This document shows positions 7,470 through 16,221 of a DNA stretch of 64,000 nucleotides, one piece after another. A program made the translations under genes and the position numbers. The first letter of the stretch is position 1. Each line of letters opens with the position of its first letter. This DNA is from Vibrio albus (GTDB taxonomy: Bacteria; Pseudomonadota; Gammaproteobacteria; Enterobacterales; Vibrionaceae), in the NCBI RefSeq assembly GCF_003144035.1, contig NZ_QFWT01000001.1, forward strand, positions 62,001 to 126,000. Reading direction: 5' to 3'. The notes beneath the pieces were generated by a model. It was not told the origin of the DNA and did not search any database. It worked only from the letters and a program-made list of their open reading frames with translations.

Positions 7470-8039
7470 CTACTGACGTATCCCTTCTACATACAGCTCC
7501 ATATCCACATAACTGGCGGGCCCCATAACTGTGATATCAAAATCAGCCAGTTCAAGTCTGGTCTTGCCCACAAAGCCTACCCGGTAACCGCCCCACGGGT
7601 CTTTACCCTCACCAATAAAACTGGCTTCGATAGTAATTGGTCTGGTTTTTCCATGCAGGGCGAGATCACCGTTAATGGCCAGTTTGCCATCACTTAGCTC
7701 AGTCACACGGGTACTGGTAAACTTAGCTTCCGGAAACTTGCTGGCGTAGATAAAGTCATCACTGCGGATGTGCTTGTCACGCTCCGCGTGGTTGGTGTCC
7801 AGGCTGGTTGTGTCAACGGTAACATTCACTTTAGACGCGGTCAGATTGTCTGCATCATAAGAAAACTCTCCGCTGAATGTGTTAAAACGGCCTTTTATAA
7901 AGCTGTAGCCCAAGTGGCTCACTTTAAAGTTTACCGAAGCGTGAGCATTTGAGGTATCGATAACATAATCAGCCGCCATTGCGTTTAAAGGCAAAGCAAG
8001 TACAGAAATCAGGCTTGTTGTCCGTAACAGTTTTTTCAT
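7470..8039 (-). CDS. yceI: YceI-family periplasmic lipid-binding protein
   Basis: The product has 189 residues with a signal peptide cleaved about AMA-AD (residue 22). The mature chain is a single YceI domain, a lipocalin-like barrel that binds polyisoprenoid or amide lipids in family members. Typical segments are the N-terminal YVIDTSNAHASVNFKVSHLGYS, seen in shorter form across the family, GKTRPITIEASF, and the closing FDITVMGPASYVDMEL. It overlaps the upstream cytochrome b561 gene by four bases (ATGA), so the two are translationally coupled. The pairing is common and suggests a membrane redox or isoprenoid-related role; the actual ligand is unknown. Confidence 0.88.
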   Translation of the reverse strand: MKKLLRTTSLISVLALPLNAMAADYVIDTSNAHASVNFKVSHLGYSFIKGRFNTFSGEFSYDADNLTASKVNVTVDTTSLDTNHAERDKHIRSDDFIYASKFPEAKFTSTRVTELSDGKLAINGDLALHGKTRPITIEASFIGEGKDPWGGYRVGFVGKTRLELADFDITVMGPASYVDMELYVEGIRQ

Positions 8040-8575
8040 TTCGCAGCTCCTGTCATTTTGCGTAATGTATTGTCTTTATCAATAAAGTGATGTTTGAGTG
8101 CTGCCAATACATGTATTGCAACGAGGCCGATAAGGCCCAAAGCAACATAGTAATGAACCCGACCCGCAATATCAGATTGATGAGGGAACAGCTCTCCGGC
8201 TCCCGGAACGGTAAACCAGTTAAACACTTCAATCCCCCGCCCGTCAGACGTTGAAATCAGATAACCGGAAAAAAAAAGGACGAACAGAAGCAGGTACATC
8301 ACATGGTGTGCGCTGGTCGCCAGAATAACTTCATAGCGCTTCCCTTCTATTTGTGGGGATGGTTTTAAAAGCTTCCAGATCAATCGGAATAAGGTCAACA
8401 TGGCCAGCAGAATACCGACCGATTTATGCCAGAAAGGTGCTACTTTATACCATTCACTGTAGTAGGTGAGATCGACCATCCACAAGCCGAGAACAAACAT
8501 ACCAAGTACCACAACGGCACTCACCCAGTGAATGATCCTGGCAACAAGATTATAATTCCGGACATCCCCGCTCAT
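8036..8575 (-). CDS. Cytochrome b561 family membrane protein
   Basis: The start is the ATG at 8573-8575, preceded by AAGGAG at good spacing, giving 179 residues; longer in-frame starts lack this site. Four hydrophobic segments (about 15-35, 50-70, 95-115 and 145-165) carry the histidines expected to ligate two b hemes: HW near residue 16, WHKSVG near 50, the HH pair near 90, and HVLAALKHHF near the C-terminus. Bacterial b561 proteins pass electrons between the quinone pool and periplasmic acceptors. It is first in a two-gene operon with yceI. Confidence 0.85.
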   Translation of the reverse strand: MSGDVRNYNLVARIIHWVSAVVVLGMFVLGLWMVDLTYYSEWYKVAPFWHKSVGILLAMLTLFRLIWKLLKPSPQIEGKRYEVILATSAHHVMYLLLFVLFFSGYLISTSDGRGIEVFNWFTVPGAGELFPHQSDIAGRVHYYVALGLIGLVAIHVLAALKHHFIDKDNTLRKMTGAAK

Positions 8576-8662
8576 ACCTAACTCCTTGGTCACATCACGT
8601 TCTATGATGCAGATCACTCTTATTTTTTCTATTATGGATGCATTTCTCCATATTAACATCGG

Positions 8663-8691
8663 AAATATTTGATTACTTAATTCAAATATTT
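8663..8691. promoter_or_regulatory. Perfect 10-bp inverted repeat upstream of the b561-yceI operon
   Basis: AAATATTTGA (8663-8672) and TCAAATATTT (8682-8691) are separated by nine bases and lie about 90-115 bases upstream of the b561 start codon. The dyad suits a dimeric regulator. The binding protein cannot be named from sequence. Confidence 0.4.
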
Positions 8692-8724
8692 TGAATATAA
8701 CAACTGCACAATATTAAGGGTTTC

Positions 8725-8758
8725 TAAAATAAACAGGCTTGTTGTTATCAGCCTATTT
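8725..8758 (-). terminator. Probable terminator of the vct operon
   Basis: On the minus strand a 9-bp stem with one G-U pair (aaacaggct 8731-8739 with agcctattt 8750-8758) is followed by a T-rich stretch (TTATTTTAG). Confidence 0.5.
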
Positions 8759-8777
8759 GTCTTCATTCATATTAACT

Positions 8778-9533
8778 CTAGTAATACATACAGATACGCT
8801 TTCCGTTCACCTCATTAATAATAAATGGTGTTTCATAGATACTGGTAAGCACATCACTTCTTATGACCTCATAAACGGATCCCTGCGCTTTGAGCTTACC
8901 TTTTTTTAATGCGATTAGAGTATCGGAATAACAAGAGGCAAAATTAATATCATGGATAACTAAAATTACCGCCTTATTCAGTTCTCTGGACATTTCACGT
9001 AGTACTCGCATTATCTGCAGGGAGTGCTTAATATCCAGATTATTAAGAGGCTCATCCAGATAGATATAATCCGTATCCTGAGCAATAACCATGGCAATAT
9101 AGGCTAACTGGCGCTGACCTCCGCTCAGCTCATCCATATAGCAAGACTGAATATCCCGAAGATCCAGATAATCTATCGCCTGGTCAATCACCTTCTGATC
9201 AAATTTCGTTAGCCTCCCATGACTATATGGAAATCGTCCGAAGGCAACCATCTCCCTCACCGTAAAGCGCATAGTAACGTTATTAGACTGCCGGAGTACC
9301 GACAGAGTTTTGGCCAGCTCCGTGGTATTCCAGTCATTGATGGCTTTACCTTCTATGACAACATGGCCATTATCTGCAGACAGCAATCGGCTCGCTATCG
9401 ACAGAAGCGTACTTTTCCCTGCACCATTAGGCCCAATAATAGAGGTAACCTTTCCTTTAGAGAAACTAGCAGACACCTGATCCACAACCACCTGATCACC
9501 GTATTTTTTGTGTAATTTATGTATTTCTATCAT
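8778..9533 (-). CDS. vctC: Ferric-siderophore ABC transporter ATP-binding protein (VctC-like)
   Basis: This 251-residue FecE/FepC-type ATPase has Walker A GPNGAGKST near residue 35, signature LSGGQRQ near 137, Walker B YIYLDEP near 158 and the H-loop VIHD near 193. It powers import of an iron-siderophore through the inner membrane. It is last in a four-gene minus-strand operon (periplasmic binder, two permeases, ATPase), the order of VctPDGC/FatBCD/YclNOPQ-type catecholate importers, and starts 20 bases after the second permease. The family is sure; the Vct name rests on operon order, the adjacent receptor remnant and the enterochelin-type esterase. Confidence 0.75.
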   Translation of the reverse strand: MIEIHKLHKKYGDQVVVDQVSASFSKGKVTSIIGPNGAGKSTLLSIASRLLSADNGHVVIEGKAINDWNTTELAKTLSVLRQSNNVTMRFTVREMVAFGRFPYSHGRLTKFDQKVIDQAIDYLDLRDIQSCYMDELSGGQRQLAYIAMVIAQDTDYIYLDEPLNNLDIKHSLQIMRVLREMSRELNKAVILVIHDINFASCYSDTLIALKKGKLKAQGSVYEVIRSDVLTSIYETPFIINEVNGKRICMYY

Positions 9534-9553
9534 CTCACTTAACGCCTTATTTC

Positions 9554-10501
9554 TCAGTAACCCTTATTTCTCAGTAAAACGGACAGAAAATATATCCCAC
9601 CAACAAAATTAATTATGGTGCCTATCGTTGTTTCGAACATGAACAGATGCTCTACGCTCCACTGCCCGAGCAGAAGAACCGCAACAGAAATCAAAGAACA
9701 ACCAATCAATAGCAGCCTATGTTGATAACTTTGGAGCACCTCTCGGGTCAGATTGCTGACTAACAAGCCAAAAAACAGTACAGGTCCGATAAGAGCGGTT
9801 GATATTGCGATCATAAAAGCAGTAATTAACAGAACATGCCGGGTTATTTTATGAACATCTACCCCAAGGCTGGTTGCGTTATCTTTATCCAGCCAGAAAA
9901 TATCCAGCGAATAACTCATTCTATAAAGAAGCCAGCAGAGTACCAGCAGTGGAATGAATGTCATGTAGACTAAATTGGCATCAACATTGTTGAAACTGGC
10001 AAACATATTACTTTGAAAAAATGCAAAACTATTCGGGTCCATTATCATGGTGAAAAACGACATACTACTGTCAAATACCTGGCCAAACACCACACCGATT
10101 AATAACAACATCAGAATATTTTTTGGTTTTCTGCCAAAATAAAAATGAAAAAGCATCATCGAAAACCCCATCATCAGTAATACTGACATGGAGAAGTTAA
10201 TATAGGGACTAAGGATATAGTGGCTTCCTGCTCCAATAATAACAACCAGCACCTGAATTAACAGATACAATGAGTCAAACCCCATAATACCTGGTGTCAG
10301 AATACGGTTATTTGTTATTGTCTGAAAAACAAAAGAAGACTGTGCCACCGCAATAGCTGCCAGTATCATCGCCAGAACCTTTGGGGTTCGTATGGATAAA
10401 AAATACTGGTAATTATCTGCCGTTAATCCACTACCAAGGAACAGCCCCATCACCAGAATACAAATTACGGCCAGGATTATTAATTTATATTTATCTGCCA
10501 T
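9554..10501 (-). CDS. vctG: Ferric-siderophore ABC transporter permease (VctG-like)
   Basis: The product is 315 residues with about eight or nine hydrophobic helices of the FecCD/BtuC permease family. Characteristic segments are RTPKVLAMILA near the N-terminus (the family RxPR-like motif, with Lys here), NRILTPGIMGFDSL, and IGPVLFFGLLVSNL in the conserved ATPase-coupling region. It should form a heterodimer with the neighbouring VctD-like permease. The start overlaps the end of vctD by 11 bases, which implies coupled translation. The length is normal for the family and I see no sign of decay. Confidence 0.75.
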   Translation of the reverse strand: MADKYKLIILAVICILVMGLFLGSGLTADNYQYFLSIRTPKVLAMILAAIAVAQSSFVFQTITNNRILTPGIMGFDSLYLLIQVLVVIIGAGSHYILSPYINFSMSVLLMMGFSMMLFHFYFGRKPKNILMLLLIGVVFGQVFDSSMSFFTMIMDPNSFAFFQSNMFASFNNVDANLVYMTFIPLLVLCWLLYRMSYSLDIFWLDKDNATSLGVDVHKITRHVLLITAFMIAISTALIGPVLFFGLLVSNLTREVLQSYQHRLLLIGCSLISVAVLLLGQWSVEHLFMFETTIGTIINFVGGIYFLSVLLRNKGY

Positions 10502-11429
10502 TATGTTTTCCTTTTATAATCAGATAAATAAATACCAACCCACCCAGAATACTAATGATGATAGAAATCGGAATTTCATAGGGGAATACAATCAGACGTC
10601 CGCCGATATCGCAGCCCAGTACCAATAAAGCACCTACTATTGCCGTTAACGGGATATTTTTCCTCAGATTATCTCCGGTTATTGCACTCACCAGATTAGG
10701 CACGATAAGACCTAAAAACGGAAGTTGCCCGACGATCATTACCACGGAAGCCGACATAACAGAAACCAGCATAACACCGAGCATCACTACCTGCTGATAG
10801 TTTAACCCCAGGTTAGTCGCGAACTCTTTGCCCATGCCAACAGCCGAAATCCGGGCGGCATACCAATACCCCATAAAAGCAACCGGTATCGCAATATATA
10901 AAAGCTCAAAGTTACCAGTGAGAATATGAGAGAAATTCGCAACCGACCAGTTACCCAGGCTTTGCAGAACATCAAACTTATAAGCAATAAATGATGTCGC
11001 GGAATCAATGACTTCACCAATAATAATGCCGATAAGCGGCACCAGCACCACATCTTTAAGCTTTATCTTATGGATAAGGGAAACAAACAGCAGAGTACCT
11101 GCCATAGCAGAACCAAACACCACGAACAGTTGATTCACAAAAGGCAGATACACCAGGCTGACGATATAGCCAAGCTTAGCAAACTGTATAGTCCCAGCCG
11201 TAGACGGAGCCGCAAAGCGATTTTGCGTCACCTGCTGCATTATCAGCCCGGCGATACTCAGACCGGCCCCCGACAGAAGCAATGCTGACAAACGTGGCAG
11301 CCTGCTGGTAAACAGCAGCTCCAGCGCCGCCGGGTCAGCATGAATAATACCGGTCAATGTCAAGTCACCAACACCAATAAACAACGAAGCCAGGCAACTC
11401 AGAATCAGTAACAGTAGTAACTTTTTCAC
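10491..11429 (-). CDS. vctD: Ferric-siderophore ABC transporter permease (VctD-like)
   Basis: I place the start at GTG 11427-11429, 19 bases after the vctP stop, giving 312 residues beginning with a hydrophobic segment. A longer frame reaching 11561 would overlap vctP by over 100 bases with a non-membrane N-terminus and is unlikely. FecCD-family features are SRLPRLSALLLSGAGLSIAGL, the signature N-terminal motif, then AAPSTAGTIQ, and GQLPFLGLIVPNLV in the ATPase-contact region. It closely resembles the B. subtilis YclN/Campylobacter CeuB/VctD group. It pairs with the VctG-like permease. Confidence 0.78.
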   Translation of the reverse strand: MKKLLLLLILSCLASLFIGVGDLTLTGIIHADPAALELLFTSRLPRLSALLLSGAGLSIAGLIMQQVTQNRFAAPSTAGTIQFAKLGYIVSLVYLPFVNQLFVVFGSAMAGTLLFVSLIHKIKLKDVVLVPLIGIIIGEVIDSATSFIAYKFDVLQSLGNWSVANFSHILTGNFELLYIAIPVAFMGYWYAARISAVGMGKEFATNLGLNYQQVVMLGVMLVSVMSASVVMIVGQLPFLGLIVPNLVSAITGDNLRKNIPLTAIVGALLVLGCDIGGRLIVFPYEIPISIIISILGGLVFIYLIIKGKHNGR

Positions 11430-11448
11430 TTTGTTTATCCAGACCGGA

Positions 11449-12345
11449 TCACTGAAGCTGACTGATATTATCCAGCATGATCTGAGTTGCGGTGACACCC
11501 CCAGCCGCGACATACCAGGCACCAATATCAAGATACGCAATTTTGTTGTTTTTATAGGCATGTGTTTGTCTTACTAAGTCATTGTCTATGCCAGGTGTCC
11601 TACCCGTATGAGTTCCGGAAGTCAGCTTATCCCGGTCAAGGATCAGCAACGTATCGGGGTTCGCCTCACGAATAAATTCGTAGGAAATGACATCACCATG
11701 CTTATTTTCTCGGATATGTTTTACGGCCTCCTGATAGCCAAAGTCCTTATAAATTGAAGAGAAACGAGAATTTTCACCGAATGTCGTCAGGTTATTACCG
11801 GATTTCATCACCGTAAGCGCTGTCATACCTTCACTGTATTCAGCCAGCTCCCTGAATACAGCCTCGAGTTCCTGCTCTTTCGCTTTCACCCGGTTTTCAA
11901 TAGAGAAAATTCTGCCAATCACCTCCCACTGCTTTTTGGTGCTCTCCCAGTAGCCCTGATGACTGTCGACAGAAAACACAATCGTCGGGGCGATTTCAGA
12001 CAGCGCCTTAAAATTAGCGGCACTTCTGATCCCCACAATAATAAGATCCGGTTTCGCCGTGTATATGGATTCGTAATCCGGTTCAAACAGACTTCCTGAC
12101 GAAGCGTACTCATCAGAAACATATTTCTTCAGATAATCCGGTAGATACGCTCCTTTATTAACTGCCACAGGTTCAATACCCAGGCTATCCAGTACATCGA
12201 GCGGAGCAACACCGATAACCGCCACCCGCTCCGGGTTTACCGGTACTTCAGTAAGCCCGGCCTGATGCAGCACAACCACGCTTTTCGCCATTACACCCGT
12301 TGAGGCAAATACAAATAACAGAATAATTCGCGCAAAAATTTTCAC
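11449..12345 (-). CDS. vctP: Periplasmic ferric-siderophore-binding protein (VctP-like)
   Basis: This 298-residue type III solute-binding protein starts at GTG 12343-12345 with AAGGA eight bases upstream. A signal peptide ends about VMA-KS (residue 21). The chain has the usual opening for this group (VPVNPERVAVIGVAPLDVL), a SYEFIREANPDTLLILDRD segment between lobes, and an intact C-terminus. It would capture iron-siderophore in the periplasm and deliver it to the two permeases. It is first in its operon. Its upstream region is unusually short because the divergent receptor gene has lost its 5' end, so promoter and Fur control may be impaired. Confidence 0.75.
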   Translation of the reverse strand: MKIFARIILLFVFASTGVMAKSVVVLHQAGLTEVPVNPERVAVIGVAPLDVLDSLGIEPVAVNKGAYLPDYLKKYVSDEYASSGSLFEPDYESIYTAKPDLIIVGIRSAANFKALSEIAPTIVFSVDSHQGYWESTKKQWEVIGRIFSIENRVKAKEQELEAVFRELAEYSEGMTALTVMKSGNNLTTFGENSRFSSIYKDFGYQEAVKHIRENKHGDVISYEFIREANPDTLLILDRDKLTSGTHTGRTPGIDNDLVRQTHAYKNNKIAYLDIGAWYVAAGGVTATQIMLDNISQLQ

Positions 12346-12382
12346 TTTTTAATCCTTAAAAACAATACGTTAATACTAACCA

Positions 12383-13994
12383 AGAGACAAATACGCTGGT
12401 GTTCAGAATCAAAGCGATACCAGCGGTCGGGATGCTATCTACATTCGGGGAATGAGTGAGGGCTACACTCTTATCCTTGTAAATGGTACGTGGCCCGATG
12501 TCGGCTTTATACGGTTCTGATGCTATTGGGGGTGTGATCAATATTATTACCAAAACGCCAGACAATAGCTGGGGTGGTCATCTCAGGCAGGAAAACAAAG
12601 TTGTTACCTCTGGTGAGCAAGGTGAGCAGTCCAGAACCAATATTTATACTTCCGGCCCGGTCAGCGATTCTTTATCTCTGGCGGTTTCCGGTGAGATCTA
12701 TGACCGGAATGCGTGGTATCTGGATAACGGTGATGGCTCTGAATCCCCGGCTCTGGAAGAGAAAATCAGCAGAAACCTTTACACCACCCTTACCTGGCAA
12801 ATTAATGATGCTCAGACAGCCGAATTTGACTTCAACTATAACCATGATGAAAGGCCCTATTCTCTTTATGGTACGCGCTCTGCGTACCGGGATCAGAGTA
12901 TCGACCGCCTGACCTTCAGCGGAACTCACCGGGGAAACTGGTCATGGGGTAACAGTACAGTTACAGTCAATTATGAAGATGGCAAAATTGATGACTATAA
13001 CAGTTCATACGATGCCCCTCAGCAACGTGAACTGAAGGAAAAAAACCTGCTGCTTAACGGATATATAAACACTCAGTGGAGTATCCATAACATTACGCTT
13101 GGATCAGAACTTCAGGATCAGACGGTAGAAGATCCCGTTACCTACACTGAAACCGGTGAAAGTAATACCAGTTTATATGCTCTGTATCTGCAAGACGAAA
13201 TGAGCCTGACCGATGACCTGCTACTCACTCTTGGCGCTCGTCTGGATGATCATGAAGTTTTCGGCCAACACATGACTCCTCGCAGCTACCTCGTTTATAG
13301 CTTGAATGATAGCGTGACATTGAAAGGTGGTGTAAGTGCGGCATTTAAAGCACCTCAGGCTTATCAGATGAGTGAGGAATACCAGATTGTCAGCTGTGGT
13401 GGTAGCTGTACTCTTAGCGGCAACCCTGATTTAGAACCGGAAACCAGCGTTAACTATGAAATTGGCATGGAAATTCTGCAGAATAGCTGGGACGCAAGTA
13501 TTGCACTGTTTAAAACCGAAGCTGAAGACATGATTATCGCTAAGACCGCTGTTGTTAACGGATCAAGAACAAGATGGTGGGCGAACGAAGATGAAGTCAC
13601 CATTAACGGTATTGAACTTGTCGGATCGGTTGATTTGACCGATAGCGTGACTCTTAATGGTAACTACACTTATCTGGACACCGAAAACACCGATGGGGAA
13701 GATCTGGAAAATCGCCCGGAACATGCAGCGAGTGTCACTGTTGACTGGCAAATGACCGAAAAATTAAGCAGCAGCTTAACTGCTGACTATACCGGAGAGC
13801 AGTTCGACGGCTCAGATAATTTACCCTCTTACACCATCGTCGATCTTGGCTTTGCGTTCCAGGCGACAGACAGTATCAACCTGAGCACAGGAGTAAAGAA
13901 TATATTCGATATTCGGTTAGACAAAGAAGACAGCGACTTCACCCAACATGAACTGGGCCAGAACATCTATGTCAGCGCCGGTATTGATTTCTAA
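12383..13994 (+). pseudogene. Decayed TonB-dependent catecholate siderophore receptor (IrgA/VctA-like)
   Basis: From 13994 back to about 12484 the frame encodes plug and barrel sequence, beginning VRGPMSALYGSDAIGG, the conserved plug motif. The codon just before the apparent ATG at 12483 is a stop. In a different frame, 12395-12490 encodes earlier plug sequence (GVQNQSDTSG, DAIYIRGM, YTLILVNGT), which hits a stop at 12518-12520. The two pieces meet at the shared bases GGTACGT, consistent with a microhomology deletion that removed roughly 35-40 residues and changed frame. The signal peptide, TonB box and early plug are also missing, since a stop lies at 12377-12379. An exported receptor cannot be made from this copy. 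The C-terminal barrel is otherwise open and well preserved, so decay looks recent. Confidence 0.85.
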
Positions 13995-14011
13995 TTCTGA
14001 CCATTAACTAT

Positions 14012-14038
14012 AAGCCCCGGATACGGGGCTGAATTTTT
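14012..14038 (+). terminator. Terminator after the receptor pseudogene
   Basis: Stem agccccg (14013-14019) and cggggct (14024-14030) has a 4-base loop and is followed by GAATTTTT. It lies only about 12 bases before the esterase ATG, so little read-through into the esterase would be expected. Confidence 0.75.
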
Positions 14039-14049
14039 GTGTATCTGCT

Positions 14050-15534
14050 ATGTTCAAAATACATCGTACTCCTATCATTCCTTTGTTCTTTTTTCTCTCT
14101 CTGAGCTCAAGTGCAGCCATGCTAAATAACCAGGAAATTCGCTTCATACTGGATGACCAACAAACATTCCGTCAGGAACTCACGTTAACAGCAAACCGTT
14201 ATCTGACAGGAGATATCTGGTCAGACGCTCCAATAAATAATGTCTTCATTACAGATAAAACAAACCACCCTATAAAGCAGTTTATGCCCTTACCCGGACA
14301 CGGGGCTGACATCCACTTCCGGGTCCCTGCCAGTGGAACATTCATACTAACCGTCGAGGGAAAACCAAATACTGAAGGAACCATACACCTGTCAGAAAAG
14401 TCACCGGCAGATACCTCCCTGCCACCCAAGCTGCTGAGCCCCCGGCTACAATCTCTGACTACGGCGTTACAACATAGTCAGAAACCTCTGACGCAATTCT
14501 GGCAAGAGGTTCAGGAAACAGGAACGCCTTTAGTCGAACCACTTCAACCTTATAGCCCGGATGATCCCAGAGGAAAATCTATCCTGACATTTTTGTGGCG
14601 AGGAAAACCGAATCATGTAAGGCTGTTAGGCGGACCATCCGCCGATCATCCGGAACTTATACGGCTAGCGGATACGGATGTGTGGTATCTCAGTTTTATT
14701 ATTCCGAACGATACACAGCTATCGTACCAGCTCGCACCGGATGTCCCTGATTTTGCCGGAACAGACAGAGAAAAAAGAAGAGCCATCTTAGCGACGGCAC
14801 AAAAAGATCCGTTAAATCATCATCCATGGCATTATCTCGACTCGCTGGATAAATACAGTACCTGGTCAACTGTCCGGCTTCCTGCCGCACACGGTGAAAA
14901 GTGGCTCGATAAGACACCGGAAAAGAAAGGAACCGTAGTCAGGCATAATGTTGTCAGTAAACAGTTAGGTAACCAGAGGGCCGTCTATATTTACCGGTCA
15001 CCGGAGCTAGAAAAAGAGATTCCGCAAGTCAAAGCGCTGTTCATAAGCAACCCAAGCGCGAAAAGCAGAGCTTCGGAGCTCGCCTGTAATCCGACATTTA
15101 GTGATGCCTTGGTTAGCGAAATATTACCTGATCTTGCGAAAGAGGAAAATTTAGGAACGGATAATAAAATCCTTATCGGATCCAGTTACGGTGGGCTTAT
15201 CTCCGCATGTACGGCGATAAAGTATCCGGATATGTTCTCAGGAGTATTAAGTCTTTCAGGCTCGTTCTGGTGGAAAGAACCCGGTGAGCCGAACCAGTTT
15301 GGCCAGGAAAAATGGGTAATATCACAGCTCGCCCAAAATAAAACGTTACCTGTACGCTGGTTTATCACAGCGGGCATCTTTGAAAATACCTGGATATACC
15401 CAAGCAATGAAGAATTAAGAAGTGTGTTACAAGCCAAGGGATATTCATATCGTTTTGAACCTGTTTCAAGCTCACACGATATGCTTAGCTGGCGTTCTGC
15501 TTTACCTTCCGGACTCATATATTTGCTCAATTAA
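14050..15534 (+). CDS. Enterochelin-esterase-like (Fes/IroE-type) hydrolase with apparent internal deletion
   Basis: The product is 494 residues with an N-terminal signal-like segment, suggesting a periplasmic esterase. It has a Fes-type N-terminal domain (residues about 120-290) and an alpha/beta-hydrolase domain with nucleophile elbow GSSYGG, ELACNPTF (E. coli Fes: ELPCNADF), GSFWW and the catalytic-His segment SSHDMLSWR. It would hydrolyse catechol trilactone siderophores to free iron. Near residue 321 (about base 15013) RSPELEKE is joined directly to IPQVKALF. E. coli Fes has about 27 more residues here, including a PLAVLLDGE strand of the hydrolase core. An in-frame deletion is likely and may inactivate the enzyme. 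No Shine-Dalgarno is seen and a terminator lies immediately upstream. Confidence 0.75.
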   Translation: MFKIHRTPIIPLFFFLSLSSSAAMLNNQEIRFILDDQQTFRQELTLTANRYLTGDIWSDAPINNVFITDKTNHPIKQFMPLPGHGADIHFRVPASGTFILTVEGKPNTEGTIHLSEKSPADTSLPPKLLSPRLQSLTTALQHSQKPLTQFWQEVQETGTPLVEPLQPYSPDDPRGKSILTFLWRGKPNHVRLLGGPSADHPELIRLADTDVWYLSFIIPNDTQLSYQLAPDVPDFAGTDREKRRAILATAQKDPLNHHPWHYLDSLDKYSTWSTVRLPAAHGEKWLDKTPEKKGTVVRHNVVSKQLGNQRAVYIYRSPELEKEIPQVKALFISNPSAKSRASELACNPTFSDALVSEILPDLAKEENLGTDNKILIGSSYGGLISACTAIKYPDMFSGVLSLSGSFWWKEPGEPNQFGQEKWVISQLAQNKTLPVRWFITAGIFENTWIYPSNEELRSVLQAKGYSYRFEPVSSSHDMLSWRSALPSGLIYLLN

Positions 15535-15536
15535 GC

Positions 15537-15566
15537 AAAAGAGCAGCCAGTTGGCTGCTCTTTATT
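15537..15566 (+). terminator. Terminator after the esterase gene
   Basis: A near-perfect 11-bp stem (aagagcagcc to 15548, ggctgctctt from 15553) with loop AGTT, flanked by A and T runs, works in either direction between two convergent genes. Confidence 0.85.
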
Positions 15567-15622
15567 ATCGGTTCCGGAATCCCCAGTTAAGCTGGAGATT
15601 TCATATCTGAATATGTCCGGCC

Positions 15623-16105
15623 TTATAAGAAGTGGAACGTCGCGTTCAGAGTAAAGGTTTCTACTCTGTCGTCATCCATTTCATACACTTCATAACCGGC
15701 ACCAACAGAGAAAGGCCCCATCATAAAGTATTCAGCCCCGAAACCGTACATAATATCTACGCCATCATCGTCAGGCTGACCGGTTGTCGTGGTTTCCCAC
15801 GCCTGCAAACCGGCACGACCATAGATATGCAAAGGTCCCAGATCCACACTTGGACGGGCGGCGATAAACTTGGTTGTCGCTTTAGTTTCGACACCGGCTG
15901 ACTGGTCAAACGAACCCAGGTTTGTGTATCCGGCTTCAATACCTAAAAATGGCAAAATACCAGTACCCACATAAACAGTCGAAGAAGTCGATGTTTCGCC
16001 GTTCAGGTCTGATTGTCCCACATTCGCACCACCATAAATCAGTGCGTCAGCAGAAGCAGTTGTTGCAAAACCAGCCAGAGCCAGTGCTAATAACGTTTTT
16101 TTCAT
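15623..16105 (-). CDS. Outer-membrane beta-barrel protein, OmpA/OmpX-like
   Basis: This 160-residue protein has a signal peptide ending TASA-DA (residue 19). The rest alternates polar and hydrophobic residues in about eight short strands (for example VYVGTGILPFLGIEAGYTNL, IYGRAGLQAW, GFGAEYFMMGPFSVGAGYEVY). This is typical of small eight-stranded barrels, though the final residue is Leu rather than the usual Phe. Function is not evident; such proteins act as adhesins or structural porin-like barrels. It is monocistronic and convergent with the esterase gene. Confidence 0.75.
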   Translation of the reverse strand: MKKTLLALALAGFATTASADALIYGGANVGQSDLNGETSTSSTVYVGTGILPFLGIEAGYTNLGSFDQSAGVETKATTKFIAARPSVDLGPLHIYGRAGLQAWETTTTGQPDDDGVDIMYGFGAEYFMMGPFSVGAGYEVYEMDDDRVETFTLNATFHFL

Positions 16106-16221
16106 ACATTACCTTCTTTCATTAACTGACAGCCAAAGAGGAAAACCCTTGCCTCCCTGCCCGACGATTTGTGTTCTTTCAAAATCATGCAAAAAACTTG
16201 CCTATGATAAAACGCCACCAC

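Noticed and set aside
11430..11561. N-terminal extension of the VctD-like permease
   Set aside because: It overlaps vctP coding sequence and gives a non-membrane N-terminus. GTG 11429 fits the family.
12483..13994. Complete receptor gene starting at ATG 12483
   Set aside because: It starts in the middle of the plug, directly after a stop codon, with no signal peptide or ribosome site. Upstream plug sequence lies in another frame. Treated as a pseudogene.
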